Assembly (NCBI RefSeq): GCF_027942865.1 | Contig: NC_134524.1 | Coordinates: 1,734,644-1,798,643, forward strand | From: Odontesthes bonariensis | Lineage: Eukaryota; Chordata; Actinopteri; Atheriniformes; Atherinopsidae | Direction: 5' to 3' | Length of the DNA stretch: 64,000 bases | In this document: piece after piece, positions 22,563 to 36,600 of the stretch | Layout of the letters: every line of letters starts with the position of its first letter | Position numbering within the stretch: position 1 is the first letter of the stretch | The notes under the pieces: generated by a model | Database searches by the model: none | Seen by the model: the letters and a program-made list of their open reading frames with translations, nothing else | What the model was told of the DNA's origin: nothing | Program-made: the position numbers and the translations under genes

Positions 22563-23467
22563 ACCTTACAGCATCTCGTTGGGACGGGGAGGCCATGAGA
22601 CGGGAAACTTTATCATTAACTAGGTGAATGTGATTTTATGCTAAAGTTTTATCAACATTTAAATGAATCAAACAAAACAGTTTTTTTAAATGAGCTCAGT
22701 TGAATTCAACTCAACAATACCCATTAATCCCTGAAGGTAAATGATATCCCTGCAGGATTAGTTATTATTAAAGATCAGCTGCTGTTACAGAGAACTAAAT
22801 AAAATGTAATCAGCTGAAGTGTAGCAGAGAGGAAGGTGTGGTAGAAACCTTCAGAGGTCTCCATCAGTGGGCTGGGCTGTTGTTTCTGTAGCCTAGCAAC
22901 AGCTCAGCTGATGATGTCGCACACAGCGAAGAAATGCTTTAAACTTCCTCCTCCTTTTCCTCCAGGTTGTTCCTGCTCTGCATCCCAGACGTCTCCTCTT
23001 CAGCTCATCCAGGTTTGGGGTATTTTTCCAGCCATTTCTTGGGCTTTTGTGAAGCTCAGTCAGCTGCACCAACAGGTGAACAACTTTCCCGTTGCTACGG
23101 TTACGCATCATAACAGCTGTGAAAACCTACCAGAGTGACCAGCAGAGGTCCTTCCAGCAGCATCCACACCAGCTCAGAAACATGTTTCAGAAGTCTCTGT
23201 TTTCACAGAGAAAATCTGAAGAAGATGCAAAGAATTCTGGGATAATGGTGCTGACCTGGTTCTGTTCCACCTGAACCCAAAACATTTCATCCAATATGTA
23301 TCATCAATCTACATTTATTAATAACTAAAGCTGACACATGAGTTTATTATTTTATTTTTTAAACTAGAATTATATTACGGTGGAATTCTGCAGTTAAAGA
23401 AAGAGGAAAACCTCCATTTAACCAGGAGTTACAGCAGATTAAATCTATAAATTAGTGTAAATAACTG
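22563..23467. other. Duplicated non-coding stretch
   Basis: No exon I can support. Short open frames on both strands (for example 22893-23111 minus) are shared with copy 2, but neither splice sites nor family motifs are evident. Confidence 0.45.
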
Positions 23468-23800
23468 GAGAAGCAGCATTTAGCTGTTATGCTGCAAACA
23501 AGTGGAACAAACTGCCAGTGGAGATTAAACTTTCACCAAATGGAGACATTTTTAAATCCAGGTTAAAGACATTTCTGTTCTCATGTGTCTATGCATAAAA
23601 TCTGCACGATATCTTTGAACTCATCCAGATTGAATCTTGTTTTTAAATTCATTTAAATGATTTTATTTGTTTCTCTTTATATTCTTTTATGTATTTTAAT
23701 GCTGCTTCCACTCCCTGCTGCAATGCTTTTATTTTATGTGAAGCACTTTGAACTGTTTGTACATGAAATGTGCTATAAATAAATTTGATTTGATTAAATA
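23468..23800 (+). mobile_element. L2-like LINE 3' end, copy 1
   Basis: It begins inside the RT C-terminus (FSCYAANKWNKLPVEIKLSP) and ends with the same AAGCACTTTGAACTG and AATTTGATTTGATT tail as the element in ZP intron 1. It is duplicated at 42643-42985. Confidence 0.75.
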
Positions 23801-26007
23801 TAAATATATATGGTGAAAAACACTAACTTGATGGTGGCACTGGAGGAAACTCAGGTATTCTGCAGAAGCACAGGAGTTCACCCCCTTCAGATCATGAATA
23901 TCTGACGCTGATTCCTGCTTTTAAAAGAATCGATGAGAAATCCCCAGTGAGACGACGCTGCCACCAGGAGGTCAGATTGGAACATTACACTATTGTTTGG
24001 ATCCAGCACTGTGTTCTTCAACAACCTTCAGTTTTACAGATCATTACGGAGGTGGAAAAAGTGAACACAAACTCCTGAAAAACTCTGAAGCACAGAAGCA
24101 GCGCTCAGTGTGCTTTGGCAGCAGGAACCCCAGAAAGACTTCTGAATAATTCTCCAAAAATGAACCTTAATGTGTCAGCGACGTGCTCAAATTATTTCTA
24201 CTGCCCCCGAGTGTCCATTAAATTCTAGTTGAGGTAAACTGCAGGTAAACCAGGGTGATTCTGCACAACCCAAACCTTCAACAACACGCACTCCAGCAGC
24301 CGTTTGCCAAACTGTTCCCTGCTTTTTAAAGTAAGTGGTGACGTGGTTTTTCCAGTTGCTTCATCCTGACAGCATTCGCATTTGTAAATTTTGAAAAAAA
24401 AAAAAAAAAGCTCCAAAAGTTCTACATTTGGAATGAAACCTTCCACATTTTACTGTGGAACGTCCCGTGGTGAGAAACAGCTGCTGCTCGCTCAAGCAGC
24501 TCTTTGCCTTGTGTTGGATTTTCTATCACTTCTGAGACCCTCTTCTGTTGGTTTTATCGATTATTAAAGTTTAAATTCCCGTAGAATAGAGACGTTACAA
24601 GTAGTCACTGTCGAAAGCAAAATGTGAACAAATTGTGATGATATTGAATAATATTTGACAGGGGCGTGGCTACGGGGGGGCTGGGGGGGGGGGCACTGCC
24701 CCCCTGAGAAATGCCCTGTCCATCCAAAGAAAGCTGGCCAGAAAAAAGGCCACGATTTATTATCTCTTATTATCGATTTTTTTGAGTGACATGAACACAT
24801 GGAAAACAAATTATTACTCAGGAATTCACTTTAATACAAAATAACAAAATTAACTGAATAAAATAAGTATCTTTCTTAAAGGAAAAGTTCATTTTTTAAA
24901 CCTGGACCTTATTTCTGGCATAAAATCCATTCATCAACTCACCGATAACAGTTTGGTGAAAGTCGGCGTCCTTCGGAAGATATTTAGATCACTGGAGATC
25001 GGCTTATTTCCATATAACAGGGCAGAGACAATACAGCCTCTAAATAAGGCTTTATCTGTCTTTATTTCACTGAAACTTTAAGACCAATGAATGAATGAAC
25101 GCGTACTATTGCTCTGTTAGCTCAGAGCTGCCCTGTAGTTTGTTACTTTGTAGCAGAGTGGTGCAAAAAGTCTACATTAAGTGGTTTCAGAGAGTTACAT
25201 GGTTCTGTAAAAGCATTCATAAAACAATACAGCAATGTACTGATATTAGAAAACGTACTTTGTACTTTTGAATACTTAAGTATTTTCAAAAGTAAGTTCT
25301 TCAGTATTTTAACTTGAGTAAAATGTTGAACTTGCAGTGTCTGCTTACTGTCGCCCATGCTGCTGCCTTGTTGTCTTCCGCCATCTTCTCCGCGTGCAAC
25401 ATTAACTCCTCGACCAATGAGCTGACAGCGTATTCTCGGGTGTGAATATGCTGTCAGCTCATTGGTCACAGAGCAGGACAGGGTCTGGGAACAAGTTTAT
25501 CGTACATTTTAATTTAAAGCCCTGTTATTCATTTCCATTGGCATGATACTGACTATTTTTAGCCTCTCACAGTAATACGGGACAAAGTGCTGTTGTTTCT
25601 AAATACGGGACGATTCTGTTTTTCAAGGGACGGTTGGCAACCCTCCCTCACAGTGACCTTCAAACAACGCCGGACCACAGAATCCAAACACGCTTTCTGC
25701 TCAGTTTCCAGCCACAGACCGATGCTGCGGTTCTTCTTTGTTTGCTCTGCTCACCGCATCTAAACAGCACAAACTTTCCATCTGATCTCTTTGTACAAAC
25801 CCACAGAGCTACACAGGAAAACAAGTGACACCAGAGTTCATTTCATCTATCTGGGCCCCCGAGCGCTGCAGCGGTGGCTAACAGCGAGCGCTGCAGCGGT
25901 GGCTGGAAGCCGGGTGGAGGCCGGCAGCCGGGTGGAGGGGTCAGCTCAGCGAAGAGTAGATGATGCCTGGTTGTGGTGGAACGTCTGAAAGCACAAACAT
26001 ACAGTTC
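23801..26007. other. Intergenic sequence between L2 fragment and 47-bp array
   Basis: No gene recognised. Near 24655-24750 is a GGGGCGTGGCTACGGGGG stretch typical of a decayed fish DNA element. 25600-25990 is shared with 46440-46760. Confidence 0.45.
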
Positions 26008-26772
26008 TGAGCTTGCTGTGTTCTGCTAATCGTGCTAACAGATTAGCTAACAGATAGCCTGACTGTGTTCTGCTAATCGTGCTAACAGATTAGCTAATAG
26101 ACAGCCTGACTGTGTTCTGCTAATCGTGCTAACAGATTAGCTAACAGATAGCCTGACTGTGTTCTGCTAATCGTGCTAACAGATTAGCTAACAGATAGCC
26201 TGACTGTGTTCTGCTAAACGTGCTAACAGATTAGCTAACAGATAGCCTGACTGTGTTCTGCTAATCGTGCTAACAGATTAGCTAACAGACAGCCTGACTG
26301 TGTTCTGCTAATCGTGCTAACAGATTAGCTAACAGACAGCCTGACTGTGTTCTGCTAATCGTGCTAACAGATTAGCTAACAGACAGCCTGACTGTGTTCT
26401 GCTAATCGTGCTAACAGATTAGCTAACAGATAGCCTGACTGTGTTCTGCTAATCGTGCTAACAGATTAGCTAACAGATAGCCTGACTGTGTTCTGCTAAT
26501 CGTGCTAACAGATTAGCTAATAGACAGCCTGACTGTGTTCTGCTAATCGTGCTAACAGATTAGCTAACAGATAGCCTGACTGTGTTCTGCTAAACGTGCT
26601 AATAGATTAGCTAACAGATAGCCTGACTGTGTTCTGCTAATCCTGCTAACAGATTAGCTAACAGATAGCCTGACTGTGTTCTGCTAATCCTGCTAACAGA
26701 TTAGCTAACAGATAGCCTGACTGTGTTCTGCTAATCGTGCTAACAGATTAGCGAACAGACAGCCTGACTGTG
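26008..26772. repeat. 47-bp minisatellite, about 16 copies
   Basis: The unit contains GCTAATCGTGCTAACAGATT, which includes the inverted pair GCTAATC/GATTAGC able to form a 7-bp stem. Copy 2 has about 9 units. Confidence 0.92.
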
Positions 26773-27601
26773 AAACCTAAAGTGTGACACTCGTATCGAA
26801 GGCATGTCCTGTTTCTAACTTCAGTTTGGATTAAACCAACTCTGCAAACTGTTCTGTTTGGGTTCTATTAGAAGGTCATCGGGACTCCGCTCCCACCCAT
26901 CAAAGACATAGCAGACAGGTGCTCAGGCCCCCCCAACCATGGACTATTCTCCCTGCTGGCACCAGATCCTCTCAGACCCTCACCTGTGTTTGTTTGTGCA
27001 ATGACAATAAAGAAAGTCTAAGTCTAAGTGTTGAATATTATAATTGGATGACGCCCTTACTCACTGTTATGTGATGGTGTGGTTAACCGTACTGTTTTCT
27101 AAAAGGTAGATACAGGAAGTGACGTTTTTCCTTTCTCTCGGTTAATTTGTTCTCGCCATGGAGTGAGTGAATCCCAGTTGTATCTGAGTCGAGCTCTGGT
27201 GATATCAGTCTGTATGTTTAATAAATATGCCACGAGGCTAAAGAGAAAGACCGAGTTGATCCTGCTTATCCTCCATACGCAGCAGAGGACTGCGCACTCC
27301 TGACTTAACCTCAACACTAAGTCTCTCTCATTCACATGTTTTTCTGGTTCTCTGGTCAGAAACTGGGACTGAAAATCAGCCCATTGAGACTACGAGTCGG
27401 CTCACTGAAAGCGTCTCCAGACTGTCGCTCTGCTCTAATAAAATCCTGATTTTAGAGCCACAGAATCAGCGTTAAAGCAGCTCAAAGACGGCGTCTGAGC
27501 AGAGAACTCAGCTGGATTACAGGGACCAGGATCTCCCACAGAGGAGCTCAGAGGCAGCAGGAGGTGCTGAACCTTTCCTCTCTGAACTCATTTAGATGAT
27601 A
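26773..27601. other. 3' flank of FcRL-A with a retroposon tail
   Basis: About 26880-27030 resembles a LINE 3' end (GGACTCCGCTCCCACCCATC to GACAATAAAGAAAGTCTAAG). 27030-27470 is absent from copy 2. The rest is probably FcRL-A 3' UTR or flank. Confidence 0.5.
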
Positions 27602-30600
27602 TCAGGTTAAAGTTGCTGTACCTCGGGTCTTTATTTTGTCTTTACGGCCTCTGATGACGACTTCTCCATAGCTGACGTGGTCTGTCCTCACTGCAGAGTA
27701 CACAGCAGCTGGATCGGGCTCTGCAGGGTTAAATAAGGAAAGATTACATTATTATAACAGCTGCAGCACATATATTTACCATGAGGAAGTTATTCTTTCT
27801 GTGCAGGGTTAACTAAGGAAAGATTACATTATTATAACAGCTGCAGCACATATATTTACCATGAGGAAGTTTTTGTTTCTGTGGAAATTTAGAAGTTTTC
27901 TGCACAAGTTTTTTTGTTCTGGTGGTAAAGACAAACACCTAAATATAGCGGGTGTGAAACAGGAAAAGGACGACCACAGAGCTGCTCACTTCTGCCCTCA
28001 GCCAGCCCCTCGCTGCTGCCAGCCCAGTCAGACCCACAGAGGTGTGAACTCTGACCAGCTTCAGCTCGCTGGAACTGACACGAGGAAGTCGTGGTTTTGT
28101 TTTAGCACGTTAGCAATACAGCAGCATTAATCTAAGCTCAGTTAGAGGCTGAAAACATGTGAAATGCTAAGTGTCAGACTGTCAGAATCAGAAAACATGC
28201 ACTGCTTTAGGGTTCTGCTGGTGCACTGTGCGGACAGGTTTCAGATGAAAGAAGTTAGAAGTGAAGCCTGAAGGAGACAAATCAGCTGTACCTCGGGTCT
28301 TCGGTCCGTCTTTACGGTCTCTGAAGACGACTTCTCCATAGCTGACGTGGTCTGTCCTCACTGCAGAGTACACAGCAGCTGGATCGGGCTCTGCAGGGTT
28401 AACTAAGGAAAGATTACATTATTATAACAGCTGCAGCACATATATTTACCATGAGGAAGTTATTCTTTCTGTGCAGGGTTAGATGTGAACAGGACATCAC
28501 AGCACAGTACCACTAATAATAATATTAATATCAATGTGTGAAGAACAAACTGCTCTTCGTGCAGAGTTCATAAAAATGTATTTCCAAGAATTGTTTTGTT
28601 GTTTCCTTTATCAGCAGTGAAACCTGGTCACACGTTTTCATCAGAAACAGGAAGCTGGACGACCACAGAGCTGTTAGTCTGTTAGCAGAATAACCACAGG
28701 CCGAGTCCAGCTCAGCTCTGACTGTCAGGTGCTGAAAAACACACCAACGGGGAGCTGTAGACTCCCCAAAAAGAGGAATTTAAATGAAGAAAAGAGAAGA
28801 CTGGTGAGGAAGATGTAAAGTTCTCTCTCCGCTCTGCTGCTATAAGACAAAGGCAAACCTTGGGTCTGATTTAAGGTTTGCATTGCTAATTTTAATGGTT
28901 GTGTCCTTTCTAGTTAGTCATTTTGGTTTGATGAGGTGTTATTTAAATAAAGTTGAGTTGGACTCACTCAGTGGGGTTACATGGCACTGAAAGGATCGGA
29001 TTATTGGCTAAATTACAATAAGAACTAGAACATTTCTGAAGAAATTTTGATGGGTGCCAATCTACTGCCCGCCCTATAAAAAAATGTTTAGTTTAGTTGA
29101 AGTTGAGAGTCTCCTGTCACATATAAACTTTGAATGAGGTCTCTGTGATGTCGTATGGCTGAGTTATGAGGCCTCCAAAACAGGGCAGTTTTTGGCATTT
29201 TTGGTTCGATGGTTGATTTTCTCATTGAAAAACAGGTCTGTCTTTAGAGAGTCCTGTCCTAAGATAGGTCTGCTGTAGACAGCCATGTCATTTTTATCAA
29301 GGTCCTGTTTAAAATACAGCTTTTATGTCATTTTCAAAATGGCCTCGGTAAGTGCTTTTCAATGCATTTTCCCATTGCATTGTGGGTATTTTCAAACTTC
29401 CCCTCACTATCAGTTTAAAGGAGAAACGCAGATCAGATTTATAACATGAAGCTGTTATAACAGGGCAGCCATCTTGGCTCTGCCCTCATAAGCAGTCTCA
29501 GAACAAAGCAGGCTAACAAGGCGTTGCCCCGGTAACAGGAGTTAGAACAGAGCAGGCTAATAAGGCGTTGCTATGGAGACGGAACCAGCTGCGGCTCGTC
29601 TGTGTTAGACAGAGAGCAAACTGACATATGTGCACACACTATGGCTTCTTAAAATTAGACAATGATTTTGACTGCACTCGACTGTCTCGAACAAACGGTC
29701 GCTGTTCGAAAAGTAAAAGTCGTATCCAAATAATTTTTGAACCTTCAGCGCCCCAAGAGACGGCAGAAGCCAGCGGTGTGATTTTCATTTGGCTACTCTG
29801 TGCGGCTCGTTTTTTATGGCAGTTTTAAAATAATTTTTCACCTGAATTTTATGATTTTAGGCGTTTATAATGGAAATGGAGAGGCGACCTCTGGGCTCAG
29901 AGGCAATTTGTAAGAAATCTGTGAGGCAGAGCTCAATGAGGGTGACTTTGTGTGAAAGAGGACAAAAATGCCTACGTTTTGAAGTAAAAATTGTCCAAAT
30001 CGGGCAGATATTTCGGACATGAGAGACATTTGTTTGAGGAATTGGTGCAGTATCGAATTTAGAGTGAGAAACAGAGTGGGAGAAACACCTCGGCTGAGAC
30101 GTAGTCTTCCTAAAACGTAAACTGCCGTTGTGTCAAAGCTGTATAATGTATCAACAAACCCTTTGGTTCAGTTAAAGCCGAGAGTCTCTTCTCACATATA
30201 AACTTTGAATGAGGTCTGTGTTATGCTTTATAGCTGAGTTATAAGGCCTCTAAAATAGGCCATTTTGGCCCCCATAATGGCACACATAATAATGCCTTCG
30301 GCATTGGCACCCATAATGAGTTGAGCAAGGGTAATTATCGTCATCTTTCTCCAATGCCTGAGTTTGTTGTTGTTGTTGGTGGTGAAGAGGTCAACAGGAA
30401 GCGGCTCTATTAGCAACAGCTGGAATGGGTACAGCGCCACCTATCATACCGGGGTATGACACGCTTTGTGCCTCTGATCCCATTCATTCACCGCCATATA
30501 GCCAAGGAGAATTACCATTGCTCAAATAAGGAGCATAACCCAACTATAGCTGTAATCTTATTAATCTCCCCATGTAGACCCAATGAGTGAAGCACACAAA

Positions 30601-30699
30601 GAACAGCGTTACCTCTGTTTTTTCTGTTCGGCTGCTGTGGATGAGTTAATGTTTTCAGGTCGCTGTATGTGACGTCTTCTTCTGTTCCTCCAATGTCAG
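27602..30699 (-). CDS. FcRL-A cytoplasmic tail with ITIM-type motifs
   Basis: Exon 6 encodes [13 protein letters not shown] (VTYSDL fits the ITIM pattern). Exons 7 and 8 are 99-bp near-copies, each encoding [20 protein letters not shown] with VSYGEV as a good ITIM and AVYSAV as a weaker tyrosine motif. All are phase 1-1, so either or both of exons 7 and 8 can be used. The tail is almost identical in FcRL-B. Confidence 0.85.
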
Positions 30700-33600
30700 C
30701 TGAAAGGAAGCAAAGCGAGTAAAATGTTTCTGTGATGCATCATAGCTTTGTTCAGTGCAGGTATTCTTAAGATGCTGTCAGGAAAAGATCAGTGATGGAT
30801 CACCAACTGCTCTGTCTCACCTTCAGCTTTCCTGTGGACACATCGTCTCACCAGTAGAACCAGTAGAACCAGTAGAACCAGTAACAGCAGGAAGACCCCA
30901 ACACAGGCAGCCAATAACACCACATCATGATGAGAAAGAGTAGCAGGAGAGGAATGAGAAGAGGTGGAACCAGGAGTTATTGAAGATGATGGAGGAGAAG
31001 AGGTGATGGGTTTCTCTAGAAGGAAGTAAATATAATTAACTGTTAAACATGAACTTTAAAATGTTCTGAACTCTAAAGAGTCACCTGAGTAACCCTCACC
31101 TGTGACAGAGATCCAGCTGGGTGGAGACTCTCCATGACCGCTGATGTTACACCTGTAGAGGCCTTCATCAGACCTGTTAACATGGTGGAGGGTCATGTGA
31201 CCTGTAGGCTCAGTCCTGATGAGGGAGCCATCTTTATAGAAATCAGCTGGGAGGTTGGAGGAAGTGTTCTTTGTTGGACAGCTCAGAGTGACGTCACCTC
31301 CCTCCATCACAGGGAGGACAGGACTCTGCAGGATCACTGATCCACCTCAACACAGAGACAAACTACAGCATTTCATCCATTTCCACACAGCTTCATCAGC
31401 ACTAACTCCACAGTCTGATCTTACCAGAGACAGTGAGGCTGATGCTGTTACTGGCTGCTCCCTCTCTGGACTCACACCAGTAAACTCCACTGTCTGATGG
31501 GAACATGTAGCTGATGTTACAGGAGGAACCAGCTGCTTCTCCCCAGTCATCACACTGAGTCCTGTTTTCTCTGCTTGTGTTCCTCCTCAGAGTCCATCCA
31601 GCAGAGCTGTGGTCCTCCTCACAGCTCAGAGACACAGAGTCTCCTTCAAACAGCTGAGAGCTGCTGGGACTCACAGTCAGACCAGCTGTGAGCGGTGAAA
31701 TGAAAAAGCACATTACTGCACTGATGTTTTTGTTATTTTCAAAAAAACGAACAACCAGAAGCACCTTCTGATATTCTGACAGTTCAACAAGTCAACCAAG
31801 AGGCCCAGTGTATTTCTCATTTGTTTGTATTAAAGATTTAAGGTAAACACAAGAAACTTGTGCTAAAGAAAAATAAAGGACCAGACTCAGTGAATAATTC
31901 CCTATACTCCCTATAATATAGATCAGTGAGCAGCGCTTACCAACATGTTATTGGGGTCATCAGGTGGGAACCTTCTTTCATCAGTGTTTCCTCTAGTTGG
32001 CCCACGACACCTCCAGGAGGCTAGACAATGACCACTGGCGTCCCAGAGTCACCCCCCTAATGCCAGCCAACACTGCTCCTCACACCACAACAACCATAAT
32101 CTACCTCAGCTTCTCACCAACTGCACACCAGTCACAGCGGGGTGGGGATGCAAACCCTGGTTCGGGTAGGGGAAGAAATAAAAGAGGTAAGAAAAGCAGG
32201 AATGGGATTCAAACCCTGGTTTGGGTAGGGGGTAATGAAAATATAGAGGGTGCCAGAGGTGGAGGCAGGACAAGACACACAAGCAGATTCAGCAGACAAA
32301 CTCACCTAAACAGCCCTGCAATCACTAAAAATGCCAGCAAAAACAAAGCCATACAGCTCACTTAAAGCCAACTCACCCAAAATGGCCGCCTGGTTTCAAA
32401 AGGCTCACATGTGCCAAACCCTCCACTTAAATAGCTTGAACTTCTTCTTTGCTTTTTCAAAAGTCTGTTTACCCTAAGTGCTCCCCCTGCTGGGCCCCCA
32501 GCTGCTATTGCATCTTCTAATCCAAACCCACTGGCTGGACTTTACTGCCTCATCTGACACTTCTTTCACTATTTTCCTCACACTCTGTCCACTTACACCC
32601 AGCTCCATCAACAATGAGACAACAGACTTTGCAACAAATCCTCTACATCCTACTTCCACTGGACAGATTCTAACCTTCCATCCTCGCTGATCTGCTTCTG
32701 CCCCCAACTCCACATATCTAAGCTTTTTCCTTTCATATGCTTCTGCTACTAATTCCTCCCAAGGAACAGTCAGCTCCCTCTTGAACAAACTGAATTGCAA
32801 CTCTCTTCAGCTTAGACCCTCCTAAGTTTACCTGCCTTCGTTTATCTTCAACACCTGCAGCTAAGCTTCTTAATACTTGGTCATGTCGCCATGGATACCG
32901 GCCTTGTGACAGACTAACCTTACAACCTGACAAAATATGCTTTAGAGCTGCAGTACCTGAACATAACGAGCATAACGGGTCTCCATTTACCCAGAGTTTT
33001 AGGTTCTGGGGAGTTGGCAATACATCATATGTTGCCCCTATCAAAAATCTAATACTCCTTTCCTCCATACTCCACAGTTCTTACCAACTAAGCTTTTTCT
33101 TCTCTACACCGTCCCTGCTTAGCCTGAGCCACTGCCTTTGCACCCCTTAACATTTCCTCCTGTCTACGAATCTGCTCAACAACTAGCTTTCTCTTCTCCT
33201 TGAGACCTGCTCTACTCCACACCGGTTTATCTACATAACATATGATTTATCTATTCTATCCAGTCCCTCAGCAACATCTTCCCAAACTGCACTGCCTGCT
33301 CTCCATCATTCATGTCTGCCTGGTACCACCTGCCTAAACTCTTTACTGCCTTTTCCCTAATTATTGGAATGTTTTCTTCATCTATTACAAACTTTCTATC
33401 ACTTAATTTCCCTCTACTTATTGAGATACTTCTAGACTTTGTGGGTTTGATTTTAAAAGACCGTAGGGGTTGAATCATCAAACAAACTGTTCTGGTTTAC
33501 TGACCTTGACTTCTGTTGGACATCACTGAGGTCAGAACTAAAGAGAAAAAAACGTTCAAGTAAGTTTAAGATACAAGTCAGGTCCATATGTACAAAACAT

Positions 33601-36600
33601 ATTCAAAATAATGGAATATGTACAGACGGAAAGAAAACTGCAGCCAGGCTATCAAGTCGAACCGAGTATAAATTTAAAAAAAAAAAGACTCTTATTTCCT
33701 TGTTGTCCCCATGTAACATCATTGTTGTCATTAACTTGTGTTTCTCTCTCTCAGCAGGTGTCCCTGGCCTGGTGTTACGCTGCTTGTTGTCCCCTCTTTC
33801 CTGTCCTCTCAGCCCCCAGCTGGTCCAGGCAGATGGTTCCTGGTTCTGGTTCTGATGGAGGTTTCTTCCTGTTAAAGGGAGTTTTTTCTCCCCACAGTCG
33901 CCTCGTGCAGCTCAGGATGGGAGATTGGATCAGAGAGAAGTTTCAGTGCAATCTGTTGGTTTCCTTAGCTGGGAAACTTTTATAGAATCTGACTGCATGA
34001 ACTAGATCTGATTATTTTACAGTGAATTGGATTCTAATTGGCTTGAATTGGACTGTAACTTTAAAAGACCTTGAAATGACATTTGCTATGATTTGGGGTT
34101 TATAAATAAAACTGAGTTTTAGTTTAATTTATTTGAATCAATGCATTAGAGTTTATGTGTCATCAGGTCATGTCATACTCTGTCATTATTGGTTAAACAC
34201 GAATATTTATACATTAGTCATGTTTGGTTTCAAACTGAGGTTGATTTTCACTTCTGTAAAAATCACATGTAGCTGTACCTCAGACTTCACTGAGTAAAGC
34301 CTAATTTATGCTTCAGACGCAAAGCCTCTGACGCTCGGACGCATAGCCTCTGCGAGCGTCAAAATCTTGACCACTCCCCCACGCAGAGGCTCTGCACGCG
34401 TTCTCGTACACCTCAAAAAAAATCCTGACTACGCGACAGACGCACGCAGACCACCAACGGAAGTGCGCAGACAAAAGCGGCTGTGATTGGTCCTCGGTGT
34501 GCCTTTCCGGTTGTCTGTGTTGTTGTCATTCTCGCTTGGTGTTGGGCGCGCCAACGGGCGTACAGACCACCTACGCTTCCTCCTTCGTCTTTTCGCCAAC
34601 TCCAATAGCAGAATCCTTTCTTCTTCAAGGTCGAGCAACTCCATATCCATCTCCATAGTATCTTGCAGACGCGCCATTGTTGTTTTGAACAGGATCAGCG
34701 TGTCAGCGGAATATATACACTCCCCCTACCGAAGTTCTCACGACTCGAATGGGCTCCCACTAGCGTTTTGGTGGGAAACTGCTATGCGTCACTAGAAATT
34801 CTAGGTCGAGGTTGCAGAACCATAACATGAAAAGTGGTTCGCGACCAGAGCAAAACAACACGTCAAGACGATAGACGTAGAACTATAATCTGCCCTTAAA
34901 GATGCACTGAAACGAATGTTTATCTATCATTCAAATTAAATTTTTGTCGTTTTCTAAAACCATCAACCCAACTTGAACTAAATTTTCCGGGTATAACTTG
35001 TTAAAACGGCCATTTAAAAGTGTGAATTATGTGGCCTTTGGTGCGAAATTGGCCACGTGACCGTGACGTCATAGGGTTGACTCCCTTATTTGCTAGTATG
35101 GCTGGCTGTGAAAACAACATACATTTGATGGACTTATATCTCATAAAGGAACCAAAATTCTGATACAAACATCAGCAGGTCGAAAGAACACACCTCTAAC
35201 ATTATGTGGAAAAACTTTCGTTGAATTTAAGCCACACAAATCGATTTAATATCTATACTGTAGAGGCTCTCTGCACCTCCCGTATGGGTAATGGAAATGA
35301 AAGTTACCATTTTCAGCACAGGATCGGCGGCACAAAACAGCCATCGCTCCTACTACACGCTGATTATTATTAAGATGTTATCAATCAAATGACACAATAG
35401 TGTATGTTTGCTGTGGTAAACTGGAAAAGATTTGAACATGCCGGTTTGGCAGATATGGCATTCTGCTGCGCTGTCTTTGACACGTTGAAACCTAACGAAG
35501 GGGCACTTTGAAATCCAGCCACTTAAAAAAAACGTATGTGATAATAACATGGTTTTAATGTAAGCTTAATAAACAATGGCGTGGATTAACGGGTCGGAAA
35601 TCCTCCAGTGCGCGGCCCCAGTGCGGATCCTCACGGGTCGGCGGCAGGGAGATGGGCACCCGGCCTCAGCACGACCGGCAGCAGCCATCGGTAGGACTGA
35701 TCCACGGAGCCTCGGCTGTCGTAGCCGGCGCAATCACCGGAGAGACCAGACAGCAATTCTAGCTGGATATGTGTGTAGACCGAAGAGCAAAGCGAGCAGT
35801 CCCCTGCTTCCGAACAGCAAACACCGTAACAGGTGCAGCTATCGGCAGGCGGCAGCACGCTGTGATACGAGCCACCGTGCTCTCAGCCAATAGCAGTGGT
35901 CGACACTTGCCTCTCAGAAGCGAACAGTAAGCGAACATTATTATATATAAAAAAAAACAAGTCCAGTAATGTCCGATCTGGAAATTTCAGACTCACCTGT
36001 CTTCGCGCCCGAGCAGTAGTTCGAGCAGGGACAGTCTCCGTCGGCACACCAGGTCCAGCGATGTCAATAGTTGGAACAGCTTCAGCTAAAAGACGTCTCC
36101 TATTCCCAACCATTCCCGCGATCTCCACATTTTTTGTGAAACAGTTGTGATGGAAATGTACGGAGCACAACACGGATGTTGAGGACACTTCAAAATCACG
36201 ACGATGCCTCCGTACAAACTGTATCCACCGTGCTCTCGTCTTTGCCTTCTCCTTGTCAGCCTCAGTTCCAGTAGTTTTTAGTTTGGGAAACATGTGCAGA
36301 GAGATCCCTTCAGTGAAGCTGCTATTTTTGCAACTAACACCATTTGTTCCTCCAGCAACACAATATTTTCTGCCGTGCTGTGATGTCTTAGCCATAGACG
36401 CCGCCATTACAGTTAGACTACGAGAACTTCTGTGTCAACCCTATGACGTCACGCATTAAAAAAAGAATTCGCACAAAAAGACAAAATTTGGCTCCTTTTG
36501 AGCCCGTTTTAACATGACTTCCCAGATAAATTATTATCCAGACAATATCTCATTTTAATCGCAAGGCTTGGAACCTTTAGAATCAGCAGCAAAAACTGTG

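Noticed and set aside
22893..23138. Overlapping short frames on both strands conserved between copies
   Set aside because: Conservation equals that of the surrounding non-coding DNA, and no splice or domain evidence was found.
34310..34420. Possible RNA gene or palindrome in the GACGC-rich segment
   Set aside because: It reads better as subterminal repeats of a decayed DNA transposon; no cloverleaf or promoter boxes.
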